Positions 15,564 to 24,499 are shown, counted from the first letter of the stretch. The stretch: DNA of 28,283 bases from DATMNI01 sp035570275 (GCA_035570275.1 DATMNI010000062.1:1-28283); one strand, 5' to 3'. Made by a program: numbers and translations. Notes: generated by a model not told the origin, from the letters alone.

Positions 15564-17042
15564 TCACTGCAAGCTCGCCTTAGGGAAATAGATTCCGCGG
15601 TCCTCCCTGCGCCACCACGCCCGTTCGCCCCAGTGCGTGAAGTGGTACAGATACAACTCGCCGCGCACGTATTTGGGTGGCGCGGCTGGAAACGGGTTGG
15701 ATTGCAGCAGCCGCAGCACGCTCGGTTCGCCCTCCAGCAGGCGGATCATGAAATTCACGAACCAGCGGTTCTGCCGGTAGTCTCCCAACGCAGCGAACCA
15801 CATCTGCCAGTCCAGTCGAGGCTGGTAAGGCGCCACCACCGGCGGAGGCCGCATGGTGTCGCCCGCTTTGTAACGGAATTCGTAAGCCTGCCAGGTTTCG
15901 CCATCGTTCGACCCTTCCACTACGATCTCCGGCCGCGTGGTGGTCATCACCGCGAAGAGGCCGTACGAGTTGACGATCCGCAGCGGGGCGACCATGCGAA
16001 GCACCTCATTCCCTCCGGGCACCGGTACGGAAAAGAGCTCCAGGAACAACAGACCGGTTACGACGCCGACGAATCCGGCCAGGGCGATGCTTACTGCGCC
16101 GACGCCACCGCTCCCTGACGGTCGCGGCTCTGAAGGAACGACAAGTCGCGGCTCGGAAGCGGCGAGTCGGGGCTCGGAAGCGGCGAGTCGGGGGTCGGAA
16201 GCGGCGAGTCGCGGCTCTGAAGCGCCTCGCTCCTCCCGCCGCGGCTCGATGAACAGGAACATGGCCAGCGCGATCGTCAGGAAATTGAAGAACGTGTAGT
16301 TCCCGGTCAGCAGGATCAACACCTGAAACCCGATGGTGATCCAGCCGCCCAGATGCCGCCAGCGCCTGGGCGCGAAGAAGAGCAGCGGCGCCGCCAATTC
16401 GGCCAGAAACACGAACCCGGTGGACACCTTCTGCAACCCAAGCGGCAGTTGATGCAGGTACCAGGCCAGCGGCGTGGGCAACGGCTGGGTTTCATAGTGG
16501 TACGTCATCGCCGTCAGATTGTGCCAAACCGGATCGCCGCTCAACAGCTTCACCAGCCCGCTGAAGATCATCAGCCGGAACAGCAGCCATCGAAACAGCC
16601 AGATCCGAACCAGTGATTCATCGGCGAAAAGCGCCAGGAAGCCGGCTTCCAGGAGTAGCACGTCCCACTGAAACGAAAGAAAGTCCTGGCCGGCCGAACA
16701 GACGGAAAGCCACAACACCAGGCAGGCCGCCAGGGCGCGCCGCTGCCACAGTCCGCAGGCTGCCGCCGCGGCGCACACCGTCCCCAAAATCCAGACGGCG
16801 CGCACCGCGGCATCGCTCGAATTCAGCCAGAATACCGAGGGCACATCCCACCAGGCGGCCACGCTGGCACCCAGGCCCGCACCCTCTCTGGCGGCCCGCA
16901 GGTAGTCACCCAGGGGGAGAATCCCGTGCGACCCGATCAGCCCCATCGCCTGCGTTCCGAAGGAGACAAAGGCCACAAAGTACGTGCACCCCAGGATCCG
17001 CAGGAAGCTCCGAACTGTGACAAAACGTTCCACTAAGCCCAT
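15564..17042 (-). CDS. Lipase maturation factor (LMF1-like) family membrane protein
   Basis: A 492-residue multi-pass membrane protein. ATG 17042 is chosen because GGTGGAG (17054-17060, minus strand) lies upstream; the frame is open further to 17093. The N-terminal two thirds hold about six to eight hydrophobic segments with the family features FVSFGTQAMGLIGSHGILP, FLSFQWDVLLLEAGFLALF and KLLSGDPVWHNLTAMTYHYETQPLPTPLAW. The C-terminal third is soluble-looking and holds VAPYQPRLDWQMWFAAL and GERAWWRRE. Animal LMF1 helps lipases fold in the ER; the bacterial role is unknown but probably concerns membrane or exported proteins. A four-unit 21-bp array inserts SEPRLAA repeats at residues 273-300, in a loop between membrane segments. 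It is divergent from the dehydratase-like gene. Confidence 0.88.
   Translation of the reverse strand: MGLVERFVTVRSFLRILGCTYFVAFVSFGTQAMGLIGSHGILPLGDYLRAAREGAGLGASVAAWWDVPSVFWLNSSDAAVRAVWILGTVCAAAAACGLWQRRALAACLVLWLSVCSAGQDFLSFQWDVLLLEAGFLALFADESLVRIWLFRWLLFRLMIFSGLVKLLSGDPVWHNLTAMTYHYETQPLPTPLAWYLHQLPLGLQKVSTGFVFLAELAAPLLFFAPRRWRHLGGWITIGFQVLILLTGNYTFFNFLTIALAMFLFIEPRREERGASEPRLAASDPRLAASEPRLAASEPRLVVPSEPRPSGSGGVGAVSIALAGFVGVVTGLLFLELFSVPVPGGNEVLRMVAPLRIVNSYGLFAVMTTTRPEIVVEGSNDGETWQAYEFRYKAGDTMRPPPVVAPYQPRLDWQMWFAALGDYRQNRWFVNFMIRLLEGEPSVLRLLQSNPFPAAPPKYVRGELYLYHFTHWGERAWWRREDRGIYFPKASLQ
16120..16227 (-). repeat. 21-bp tandem array inside the LMF-like gene
   Basis: Units at 16144-16164, 16165-16185, 16186-16206 and 16207-16227 vary by a few bases. 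A diverged leading part starts at about 16120. Minus-strand translation gives SEPRLAA repeats and VPSEPRPSGSG; the plus strand reads LPDGRGSE and SRGSEAA. These strings recall a dispersed acidobacterial repeat family. The array keeps the reading frame. Confidence 0.85.
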
Positions 17043-17196
17043 TATTATCTGTACTCCACCATTTTCCACCGGGATCGACACGAGTCCGCTCACCCCCCCT
17101 TTTTCTCCGTTCCAACTGGAAATGCGCCATTTAATGAATACCTATTTCTTTCAATCGGTTAAACCGCCAAGATGGCTCAAACTGGGAAGGATACCT

Positions 17197-18996
17197 ATGA
17201 GCACGCAGCCGTTCGAACCGAAAGCCATGCCCCCCGCCGACCTGATCCAGATCGGCTCGACTATTGAGGACACCATCCAGCAGCGGTTGGCCGAAGAACG
17301 CGCCCGCCTGGAGCGGGAAGCGGGTCTCGTCAAGCACGAAGCCCATCAGTTCAAAAAACCGGTCGAACGGCCATTCACGGCCGACCAGCGTCCCGATACC
17401 ACGCTCCTGTTCGGCGGCCTCACCTGGAAACATGAAAAGCTGGTGCATGGCGCGCTGGAAGGGCTCGGCTACCGCGCCGAAGCGGTCCCCACGCCCAACG
17501 TGAAGGCCTTCCAGGCCGGCAAAGAGTACGGCAACAACGGCCAGTGCAACCCTACCTACTTCACCGTCGGGAACCTGGTGCAGTACCTGCAAAACCTGGA
17601 AGAGCAGGGCATTCCCAAGCAGGAAATCATCGACCGGTACGTCTTCTTCACCGCCGGCGCCTGCGGGCCCTGCCGCTTCGGCATGTACGAAGCCGAGTAC
17701 CGCCTGGCGCTGCGCAACGCCGGGTTCGACGGTTTCCGGGTGCTCCTGTTCCAGCAGTCCGGCGGCCTGAGCCAGTCCGACGCCGAAGCCGGCCTGGAGA
17801 TGAATATCGACTTTTTTCTGGGCATCCTTAACGCGCTCAACTGCGGCGACGTGATGAACGAAGTGGCCTACGCCCTTCGCCCTTACGAAGTCAATGCCGG
17901 CGAGACCGACCGCGTGCTCGACGACGCCATGGACTACCTGCACGAGGTTTTCCGCAAGAAGCGCCCATGGAAGCTGGATGAAGGCATGTCGAAATACCTG
18001 GGCGGCTTTTCCGACACCGCCGAATACATTGGCAAGTTCGTGAAGCAACTGAAGGGCGACGAATATGTGCCGGCACTGGAACGCTGCCGCGACCAGTTCA
18101 ACAGCATCGACATCGACCGCCTGCGCGTCAAGCCCATCGTCAAAATAACCGGCGAGTTCTGGGCCCAGACCACCGAGGGTGACGGTAACTTCAACATGTT
18201 CAACTTCCTGCAGCGCGAGGGCGCGCAGGTTCTGGTGGAACCCATCGGCACCTGGATCATGTACATGATCCACCAGGTTATTCAGAAGTACAAGGACTTC
18301 AAGGGCCTGGAAGAGGGCGCCGTGCTGCCGCCGGTGTGGAAGCTGGGCACGCGCGCCAAGATCGAGTTCGGCTACCGCCAGAAAGTGGCCAAGCTGAAAC
18401 TCGCCGAAGCCATCTTCAAGGGTGAATACCACAAGATCGTCGACGCTCTGGGCCACATCGCCCATCACCTCACCGACCAGTACGAATTGCAGCGCCTGGG
18501 CCACCCCTTCTACAATTCGCGGGCCGGCGGCGGTGAAGGCCACCTGGAAGTCGCCAAGAACATCTACTACTCGAACAAGGACCTGGCCCATATGGTGCTG
18601 TCCCTGAAGCCATTCGGCTGCATGCCTTCCACGCAGTCCGATGGCGCCCAATCGGCCGTGGTTTCGAACTATAAGGACATGATCTACCTGCCGGTGGAGA
18701 CCTCCGGCGAAGGCGAAATCAACGCCCACAGCCGCGTGCAGATGGCGCTGGGCGAGGCCAAGAACAAGGCCAAGAAGGAATTCGCCGCCGCCCTGGTGCA
18801 AGCCGGGCTCACGCTGGACCAGTGCCGCGTCTGGGTCTCACAGCACCCCGAAACCAAGCGGCCGCTCTACCAGGTTCCGCACGCCAAGGGATACGTCAGC
18901 CTGGCCGCGAATTTCGTGCTGCATATCGCGGACCGCATGAAGGCCGAAAAGTGGGTTGAGCCAGACAAGGCCCAGCGCGAGTTGGTATCGCAGTAA
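17197..18996 (+). CDS. 2-hydroxyacyl-CoA dehydratase-like iron-sulphur protein (DUF2229/HgdB-related)
   Basis: A 599-residue soluble protein. ATG 17197 has GGAAGG at 17185-17190, 6 nt upstream; the open frame reaches back to 16984 but that part overlaps the divergent promoter. A charged, coiled N-terminus (residues 20-60) is followed by a region resembling the catalytic or electron-accepting subunit of 2-hydroxyglutaryl/benzoyl-CoA-type reductases. Conserved-looking cysteines are C117 (NNGQCNPTYF), C156 and C159 (TAGACGPCRFG), C216 (ALNCGDVMNE) and C475 (KPFGCMPSTQSDG), suited to one or two FeS clusters, possibly a double cubane. HEPN-like or nucleotide motifs are absent. It probably receives electrons from the activase encoded 45 bp downstream, in one operon. 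The substrate is unknown; no CoA enzymes are adjacent. Confidence 0.82.
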   Translation: MSTQPFEPKAMPPADLIQIGSTIEDTIQQRLAEERARLEREAGLVKHEAHQFKKPVERPFTADQRPDTTLLFGGLTWKHEKLVHGALEGLGYRAEAVPTPNVKAFQAGKEYGNNGQCNPTYFTVGNLVQYLQNLEEQGIPKQEIIDRYVFFTAGACGPCRFGMYEAEYRLALRNAGFDGFRVLLFQQSGGLSQSDAEAGLEMNIDFFLGILNALNCGDVMNEVAYALRPYEVNAGETDRVLDDAMDYLHEVFRKKRPWKLDEGMSKYLGGFSDTAEYIGKFVKQLKGDEYVPALERCRDQFNSIDIDRLRVKPIVKITGEFWAQTTEGDGNFNMFNFLQREGAQVLVEPIGTWIMYMIHQVIQKYKDFKGLEEGAVLPPVWKLGTRAKIEFGYRQKVAKLKLAEAIFKGEYHKIVDALGHIAHHLTDQYELQRLGHPFYNSRAGGGEGHLEVAKNIYYSNKDLAHMVLSLKPFGCMPSTQSDGAQSAVVSNYKDMIYLPVETSGEGEINAHSRVQMALGEAKNKAKKEFAAALVQAGLTLDQCRVWVSQHPETKRPLYQVPHAKGYVSLAANFVLHIADRMKAEKWVEPDKAQRELVSQ

Positions 18997-19041
18997 CGGA
19001 GCCGCGACCGTAAGGGAGCGGATTTACGAGATCACTAAATC

Positions 19042-22000
19042 ATGGAAAAACAATTCCTCATCGGAATGGATGTCGGTTCCACCACCGTTAAAGCCGTGGT
19101 GATTGATGGCGCGACGGACCAGATTCTCTGGTCCGACTACCAGCGCCACGACACCAAACAGCCGGAAAAAGTTCTGGAGTTCTGCCAGCGCTTCGACACG
19201 GAAATTGAAGGCTTCGACGCTAAGAAATCGCGCATGTTCATCACCGGCTCCGGCGGTAACGGGCTGGTCAAATTCCTGGGCGCCAAGTTCGTCCAGGAAG
19301 TGAACGCGGTTTCGCTCGCCGTGGAACGCATGTACCCCGAATGCGGATCGGTGATTGAATTGGGCGGGCAGGACGCCAAGATCATCATCTTCAAGACCGA
19401 TCCCGAGACCGGCCGCAAGAAGAAGATCCCCTCGATGAACGACAAGTGCGCCGGCGGCACCGGCGCCGTCATCGACAAGATCAACGCCAAGCTGCGCATC
19501 CCTACCGAGCAGCTTTGCCAGATGGGCTACAAGGGCCTGAAACTGCATCCGGTGGCCGGCAAGTGCGGCGTTTTCGCCGAGACTGATATCAACGGCCTGC
19601 AGAAGATGGGCGTGCCGCCGGACGAATTGATGGCCTCGCTATTCGAAGCCATTGTCATGCAGAACCTCTCCGTTCTGACGCGCGGCAACACCCTGCTGCC
19701 GGTCGTGCTGCTGCTGGGCGGGCCGAATTGCTACATCAAGGGCATGCGCGATTGCTGGAAGGCCAACATTCCGAAGATTTGGGAGGAACGTAATACTCCG
19801 TTGCCCGACGGCGTTCCTCCCGAAGACCTCATCAAGACGCCCGATAACGCCCAGTACTTCGCGGCCATTGGCTCGGTGGAGTTCGGCAAATCGGAAGACG
19901 ATAACGTCGGTCTGTATACGGGCTGGGAAAAGCTGGAATGGTACGTCACCATCGGCCGCGAAGAGGAAAAGACCAAGCGTGGCGGCGGCGTCGGCCTCGC
20001 CAAGGATGACGCCGACCTGGCCGCGTTCAAGGAAAAGTACCGCACCAAGAAGTTCACTCCCACCACCTTCCAACCCGGTGAACTGGTGGAAGGCTTCGTC
20101 GGCATCGATGGCGGCTCCACCTCCACCAAGGCCGTGCTGCTTTCCAAGGACGGCAAACGCCGCATCCTGGCCAAGACCTATCAGCTTTCCAAGGGCAACC
20201 CCATCGAAGACACCATCGAGGTGCTGCAGAAGCTGAACGCTCAAATTGTGGATCAGGGTTCGCAGTTGAAGATTCTGGGCGTGGGCACCACCGGGTACGC
20301 GAAGGACATCCTGAAGGACGTAGTGGGCGCCGATGCCGCGCTGGTCGAGACCGTGGCTCATACCGAGGCGGGTCTCCACTTCTACAAAGATGTGGACGTG
20401 ATCTGCGACGTGGGCGGCCAGGACATCAAGATCATCATCCTCAAGAACGGGCGCGTCAAAGACTTCAAGCTGAACACGCAGTGCTCGGCCGGCAATGGCT
20501 ACTTCCTGCAATCCACGGCCCAGGGCTTTAATGTGCAGGTGGAACAATACGCCGACATCGCATTTGCCGCTAAGGGTTTCCCATCGTTCGGTTACGGCTG
20601 CGCGGTCTTCATGCAGTCCGACATCGTCGATTTTCAGCGGCAGGGCTGGAAGCCGGAAGAGATCATGGCCGGCCTGTGTAACGTGCTGCCCAAGAACATC
20701 TGGCTCTACGTCTCACAGATCCCCAACCTTTCCGCCATTGGCACGCGTTTCCTGCTGCAGGGCGGCACCCAATATAACCTGGCCGCGGTCAAGGCACAGG
20801 TCGATTTCATCGAATCGCGCTTCAAGGGCAAGGAACACCCGGCCGACGTCATTGTCCACGAACATTGCGGTGAAGCCGGCGCAATCGGCGCGGCGTTAGA
20901 AGCCGGCCGCCTGTGGGACAACGGCCGCCAGAGCACCTTCATCGGCCTGGATGCCTGCGCCAACATCAAATACAGGACCACCCGCGAAGAAGCCACGCGC
21001 TGCTACTTCTGCAAGAACAAATGCCTGCGCACGTTCATCGACGTCAAGACCAACCAGATTCCGGCCGATTACAAGCGGCCGGCCAAGACCAAAGTCCCGC
21101 TGGAGGAAGGCGCGCAACGCCTGATCATCGCCACCTGTGAGAAGGGCACGGTCGAAAACATCGAGGAAATGCGCGGCATCAAGGGCAACCTCGACAAGGT
21201 GAAGAAAGCCAATCCGAACTTCGTCGAGATCGCCGCCAAGGCCATCTTCCGCGTCCCGGAGGTTCCGCTGGTGGCCGACGCGCTGCCGAAGTTCCAGATC
21301 ACGGGCACGCAGAAGAGGCGCGCGGAGCTCATCAAGAAGCGCGCCACGTACCGCATCGGCATGCCGCGGGTGCTCAACATGTACTCGCAGACACCGATCT
21401 TCACGGGCTATTTTGCGGCGCTCGGCATTCAGCAGCAGAACATCGTCTTCTCCGACTACACCAGTGAGGAGTTATACAAGGAAGGCGCCAAGCGCGGCGC
21501 CATCGACCCGTGCTTCCCCTCCAAGCTCGGCATCCCTCACATCCACAACCTGCTTTACAAGGTGCATGCCAAGAAGGCGCTCGACCTCATCTTCTTCCCG
21601 ATGATCGATTGCCTGACGACCGACCTGTACCAGGTGCAGGCCAGCCGCACCTGCCCCACGGTGGCCGCCACGCCCGAAGCGGTGAAGGCCGCGTTTACCA
21701 AGGAAGGCGACCTCTTCAAGGAGAAGGGCGTTCGATTCTTAGACACGTTCGTCAACCTCTCCAAACCAGATCTCTTTGAACGCCAGATGTACGAAGAGTT
21801 CAAAGACATCCTGGGCCTGAGCCCCGAAGAGAACAGGAAGGCCGTGGAGCAGGGCTACCGCGCTCTCAGCTATTTCGACAACGTCACTATGCGCGGCCAG
21901 GCTCGCGAAGTTCTGGAGCAACTGGAGCGCGAAGACCGTCTGGGCGTGGTGCTGCTGGGCCGCCCGTATCACAACGACCCGGGCGTGAACCACGAGATCC

Positions 22001-22620
22001 TGGAAGAGTTCCAGAAGCTCGGCTACCCCGTGTTCGCGCAGGACTGCCTGCCGATTGACGACGACATCATCTGGCGGCTTTTCGGACCCGAAGTGGAAAC
22101 GGGCGAGATTCCGCACCCCATGTCGATCAACGACGTCTGGAAGAACTCCTACAGCGAAAACACCAGCCGCAAGGTGTGGGCCGCCAAGTATGTGGCGCGC
22201 CACCCCAACCTGGTGGCCCTGGAGCTTTCCAGCTTCAAATGCGGCCACGATGCCCCAATCTACTCCGTGGTGGAGGAGATTGTGGAGCACTCCGGCACGC
22301 CGTACTTCTGCTTCAAGGACATCGACGAAAACAAGCCGACCGGCTCCATCAGGATTCGCGTGGAGACCATCGGCTACTTCCTGAAGCGCTACCGCGAAGA
22401 CATAGTGCGCAACAAGCAGAAGGCCACGGGCATCGACCAGCAGATGCGCGAGTTCGAAGCACGCCTGCGAAGGCAGATGCTGCGCGAGAAGCTGGACCAG
22501 AGCGACAGCGACATGGTCCGCGAGAGCTTTGAGACCGGTTCAATGCCGCAGATTCACGTGAGTCTGGGAGCGCTGCAGGCCAGCAAGGCGCCGGTGTACG
22601 AGCGGGTGAGCGGAGACTAA
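19042..22620 (+). CDS. Fused double BadF/HgdC-type ATPase activase with DUF2229-like domain
   Basis: A 1192-residue protein with three parts. Part 1 (1-300) is an ASKHA ATPase: GMDVGSTTVKAVV at 8-20, GGQDAK at 108-113, cysteines C136 (NDKCAGGTG) and C175 (AGKCGVFAETD). Part 2 (350-625) is a second ASKHA domain: GIDGGSTSTKAVL at 354-366, GGQDIK at 458-463, C481 (TQCSAGNG) and C520 (YGCAVFMQSD). In HgdC each subunit of a homodimer gives two such cysteines to one [4Fe-4S] cluster; here one chain has all four. Part 3 (650-1170) starts with C654-x2-C657-x3-C661 and has C824, C857, C871, C1002 and C1067, resembling DUF2229. Expected role: ATP-driven low-potential electron transfer to the upstream protein. 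GAG-rich sequence precedes ATG 19042, but the ribosome site is weak. Confidence 0.9.
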   Translation: MEKQFLIGMDVGSTTVKAVVIDGATDQILWSDYQRHDTKQPEKVLEFCQRFDTEIEGFDAKKSRMFITGSGGNGLVKFLGAKFVQEVNAVSLAVERMYPECGSVIELGGQDAKIIIFKTDPETGRKKKIPSMNDKCAGGTGAVIDKINAKLRIPTEQLCQMGYKGLKLHPVAGKCGVFAETDINGLQKMGVPPDELMASLFEAIVMQNLSVLTRGNTLLPVVLLLGGPNCYIKGMRDCWKANIPKIWEERNTPLPDGVPPEDLIKTPDNAQYFAAIGSVEFGKSEDDNVGLYTGWEKLEWYVTIGREEEKTKRGGGVGLAKDDADLAAFKEKYRTKKFTPTTFQPGELVEGFVGIDGGSTSTKAVLLSKDGKRRILAKTYQLSKGNPIEDTIEVLQKLNAQIVDQGSQLKILGVGTTGYAKDILKDVVGADAALVETVAHTEAGLHFYKDVDVICDVGGQDIKIIILKNGRVKDFKLNTQCSAGNGYFLQSTAQGFNVQVEQYADIAFAAKGFPSFGYGCAVFMQSDIVDFQRQGWKPEEIMAGLCNVLPKNIWLYVSQIPNLSAIGTRFLLQGGTQYNLAAVKAQVDFIESRFKGKEHPADVIVHEHCGEAGAIGAALEAGRLWDNGRQSTFIGLDACANIKYRTTREEATRCYFCKNKCLRTFIDVKTNQIPADYKRPAKTKVPLEEGAQRLIIATCEKGTVENIEEMRGIKGNLDKVKKANPNFVEIAAKAIFRVPEVPLVADALPKFQITGTQKRRAELIKKRATYRIGMPRVLNMYSQTPIFTGYFAALGIQQQNIVFSDYTSEELYKEGAKRGAIDPCFPSKLGIPHIHNLLYKVHAKKALDLIFFPMIDCLTTDLYQVQASRTCPTVAATPEAVKAAFTKEGDLFKEKGVRFLDTFVNLSKPDLFERQMYEEFKDILGLSPEENRKAVEQGYRALSYFDNVTMRGQAREVLEQLEREDRLGVVLLGRPYHNDPGVNHEILEEFQKLGYPVFAQDCLPIDDDIIWRLFGPEVETGEIPHPMSINDVWKNSYSENTSRKVWAAKYVARHPNLVALELSSFKCGHDAPIYSVVEEIVEHSGTPYFCFKDIDENKPTGSIRIRVETIGYFLKRYREDIVRNKQKATGIDQQMREFEARLRRQMLREKLDQSDSDMVRESFETGSMPQIHVSLGALQASKAPVYERVSGD

Positions 22621-22656
22621 GCTTCAAGCGTTGACGGCAGGGCGCTGATCTCCACG

Positions 22657-22678
22657 AGGGTCGCCATCCGGCGACCCT
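22657..22678. terminator. Hairpin after the activase gene
   Basis: A perfect 9-bp stem, AGGGTCGCC with GGCGACCCT, has a 4-nt loop (22666-22669). It lies 36 nt after the activase stop and before the end of the convergent FMN reductase gene. A T-run is lacking, so it is a likely but not canonical terminator. From 22679 to 22756 nothing else is evident. Confidence 0.55.
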
Positions 22679-22756
22679 TACTCTCCAGCGTTGTCAACAA
22701 AAACCGCCAGCGCGGCAGATTATTCCCGCTGCTGCAATAAATCGAGCGCAGCGCGT

Positions 22757-23296
22757 TTAGAGCACAGCCTTGCCGGCATCGATCGCAACGGCCAACAACT
22801 GAATTGCGGAGCGCACTGCAGCCGACATCTCCGGAGCCGCTGCGATCTGCTCTGCGTTGAGTGGCTTCCCCCAGTGTTGCAACGTGATTGACGCCTCGGG
22901 TACCACCTTGGCCGTCATCGCGGTAAGCGTTTCCGTAAGCGATGCTTGCGCATAAATCCCGCGCGGCGAGGCATTGAAGAGCGTGACGGGCTTGTCCAAG
23001 AACTCGCCGCTGCCAACCACCCAATCGAGAGCGTTCTTCAGGACGCCGGGCACTCCGTGGGCGTATTCGGGTACCGAGAACACGACGCCATCCGAAGCCT
23101 GCAGCCTTCGCCGCCAGTCCTCTACCTCCGGCGGCGCCGCTTCGCCATCAAGGTCCGGATTGAAGTGCGGAAGATCTCCGAGTCCGGCGTAAAGAGTTAC
23201 CTCGACCCCTTGCGGAGCCAAAGCGATGGCCGCTCGCAGAAGAGCGGTATTTGAAGAAGAAGCCCGCAGGCTACCGGATATCGCGAGGATTCGCAT
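22757..23296 (-). CDS. NADPH-dependent FMN reductase
   Basis: A 179-residue flavodoxin-fold oxidoreductase of the NADPH-dependent FMN reductase (ChrR/azoreductase-like) family, length typical. ILAISGSLRASSSNTALLRA at residues 3-22 is the FMN-phosphate loop. SVPEYAHGVPGVLKNALDW at about 75-93 is the second flavin-binding and dimer region, the usual P-E-Y-x-x-x-x-P-G-x-L-K-N-A-x-D-W motif. It reduces quinones, chromate-like oxidants or free flavin with NAD(P)H in the cytosol; the physiological substrate is not known. It faces the activase gene tail to tail and could in principle supply reducing power, but its orientation argues for a separate transcription unit. Confidence 0.9.
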   Translation of the reverse strand: MRILAISGSLRASSSNTALLRAAIALAPQGVEVTLYAGLGDLPHFNPDLDGEAAPPEVEDWRRRLQASDGVVFSVPEYAHGVPGVLKNALDWVVGSGEFLDKPVTLFNASPRGIYAQASLTETLTAMTAKVVPEASITLQHWGKPLNAEQIAAAPEMSAAVRSAIQLLAVAIDAGKAVL

Positions 23297-23434
23297 AAGC
23301 CAGTGTTACCTACCGTTTAGATGCATCTGACCTACAAGAGGAATCGTTGAGTATGGGTATGTGATTCGGGTGACTCAGGAGCCACGCTTCTCATGGCCCG
23401 AAGACGGCAGGCGCCGCATCCTCGCGCACGTCGC

Positions 23435-23459
23435 GCCTGTGGCCTATTACGCCACAGGC
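23435..23459. repeat. 9-bp inverted repeat upstream of the DUF6807 gene
   Basis: GCCTGTGGC and GCCACAGGC flank a 7-nt loop (CTATTAC). It lies in the 231-bp gap between divergent genes, 69 nt before ATG 23528. It could be an operator, an attenuator or part of a dispersed repeat. The rest of the gap shows no clear promoter. Confidence 0.5.
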
Positions 23460-23527
23460 AATCGCCTCCACGAGTTTCATTCCCGGCGCTTGCATGGAGC
23501 CGCCAGCCGTGCTCTATTGGACTTACC

Positions 23528-24499
23528 ATGAACCGCATCCTCCTAGCCGCCGCCCTCTGCCTGCCCCTGTGCGCTCAGGTCAAGATCACCCAGGATGGCA
23601 ACAAGAAAGTCTCCGTGGAGATCGATGGCAAACCGTTCACCGATTTCTATGTAGGCCCCGAAACCAGCAAGCCCTACCTGCATCCGTTGCGCACGGCGGC
23701 CGGCCAGATAGTGACCCGCGGGTTCCCCATGGTCCCCGACGTTCCGGGCGAACTCCGCAACGAGCCGCATCAAACCGGGCTTTGGTTCGCGCACGGAGAC
23801 GTGAACGGCTACAACTTCTGGGCTGCCGATCCGGTGAACACATCCTCCGGCAAGGGGAAGGGCAAGATCGTGCTCATCAAGATCGACAAGATATCCAGCG
23901 GCCGGAAGTCCGGCACCATTGCCGCTACCTTCGAGTGGCGGACCACGGAGGGTGCGAGCCTGCTGACGGAGAGGCGGCTGATGACGTTCTACTCCGATCC
24001 CCAGTTCCGCATGATCGATTTCGACATGACGCTGTCACCCGACCAGCCCGTGACTTTCGGCGACACCAAAGAAGGCCTGTTTGCGGTCCGCCTGGCAGCG
24101 GCTCTGGAAGAAGATCAGCCGAAGGATATTCCGGAACCCAAGCGCACCGGCAAGATAGTGAACGCGCAGAACAAGTCCACCGAAAAAAATGTGTGGGGCA
24201 AGCGCTCGGAATGGGTGGACTATGGGGGGCAGTTGGACGGCCAGAATGTTGGGGTCGCGATCTTCGACAATCCGTCGAATCCGCGCCAGCCGACCTACTG
24301 GCACGCCCGCGGTTACGGTTTGCTGGCCGCCAATGTTTTTGGCGTGCACGATTTCGAAAAAGATCCAAACCGTGACGGCAGCCTAAGCCTTCGCATGGGC
24401 CAATCGCTGCGCTTCCGCTATCGGGTGGTGATTCACCCCGGCGATTCCACCCAGGCCGGCATCCGGGATATGTATGAGGCGTATAAGGCCATGAAGTAG
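23528..24499 (+). CDS. Secreted DUF6807 (PmoA-like) protein
   Basis: A 323-residue protein beginning at ATG 23528 with a signal peptide (MNRILLAAALCLPLCAQ); the open frame upstream to 23393 is not supported. The body matches the DUF6807 family, often labelled PmoA in databases without any link to methane oxidation. Marks include the early FYVGPETSKPYLHPLRTAAG, RGFPMVPDVPGE, HQTGLWFAHGDVNGYNFW, the DFDMTL strand, FGDTKEGLFAVRLA and YWHARGYGLLAANVFG. These proteins look like beta-sandwich domains and in acidobacteria and planctomycetes often accompany sugar oxidoreductases, so a carbohydrate-related role is likely. The convergent Gfo/Idh/MocA gene next door fits that pattern. Confidence 0.85.
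   Translation: MNRILLAAALCLPLCAQVKITQDGNKKVSVEIDGKPFTDFYVGPETSKPYLHPLRTAAGQIVTRGFPMVPDVPGELRNEPHQTGLWFAHGDVNGYNFWAADPVNTSSGKGKGKIVLIKIDKISSGRKSGTIAATFEWRTTEGASLLTERRLMTFYSDPQFRMIDFDMTLSPDQPVTFGDTKEGLFAVRLAAALEEDQPKDIPEPKRTGKIVNAQNKSTEKNVWGKRSEWVDYGGQLDGQNVGVAIFDNPSNPRQPTYWHARGYGLLAANVFGVHDFEKDPNRDGSLSLRMGQSLRFRYRVVIHPGDSTQAGIRDMYEAYKAMK

Noticed and set aside
17131..18801. A 556-codon minus-strand open frame opposite the dehydratase-like gene
   Set aside because: The plus strand has a good ribosome site and cysteine motifs; the minus frame is a shadow rich in H, V and G.
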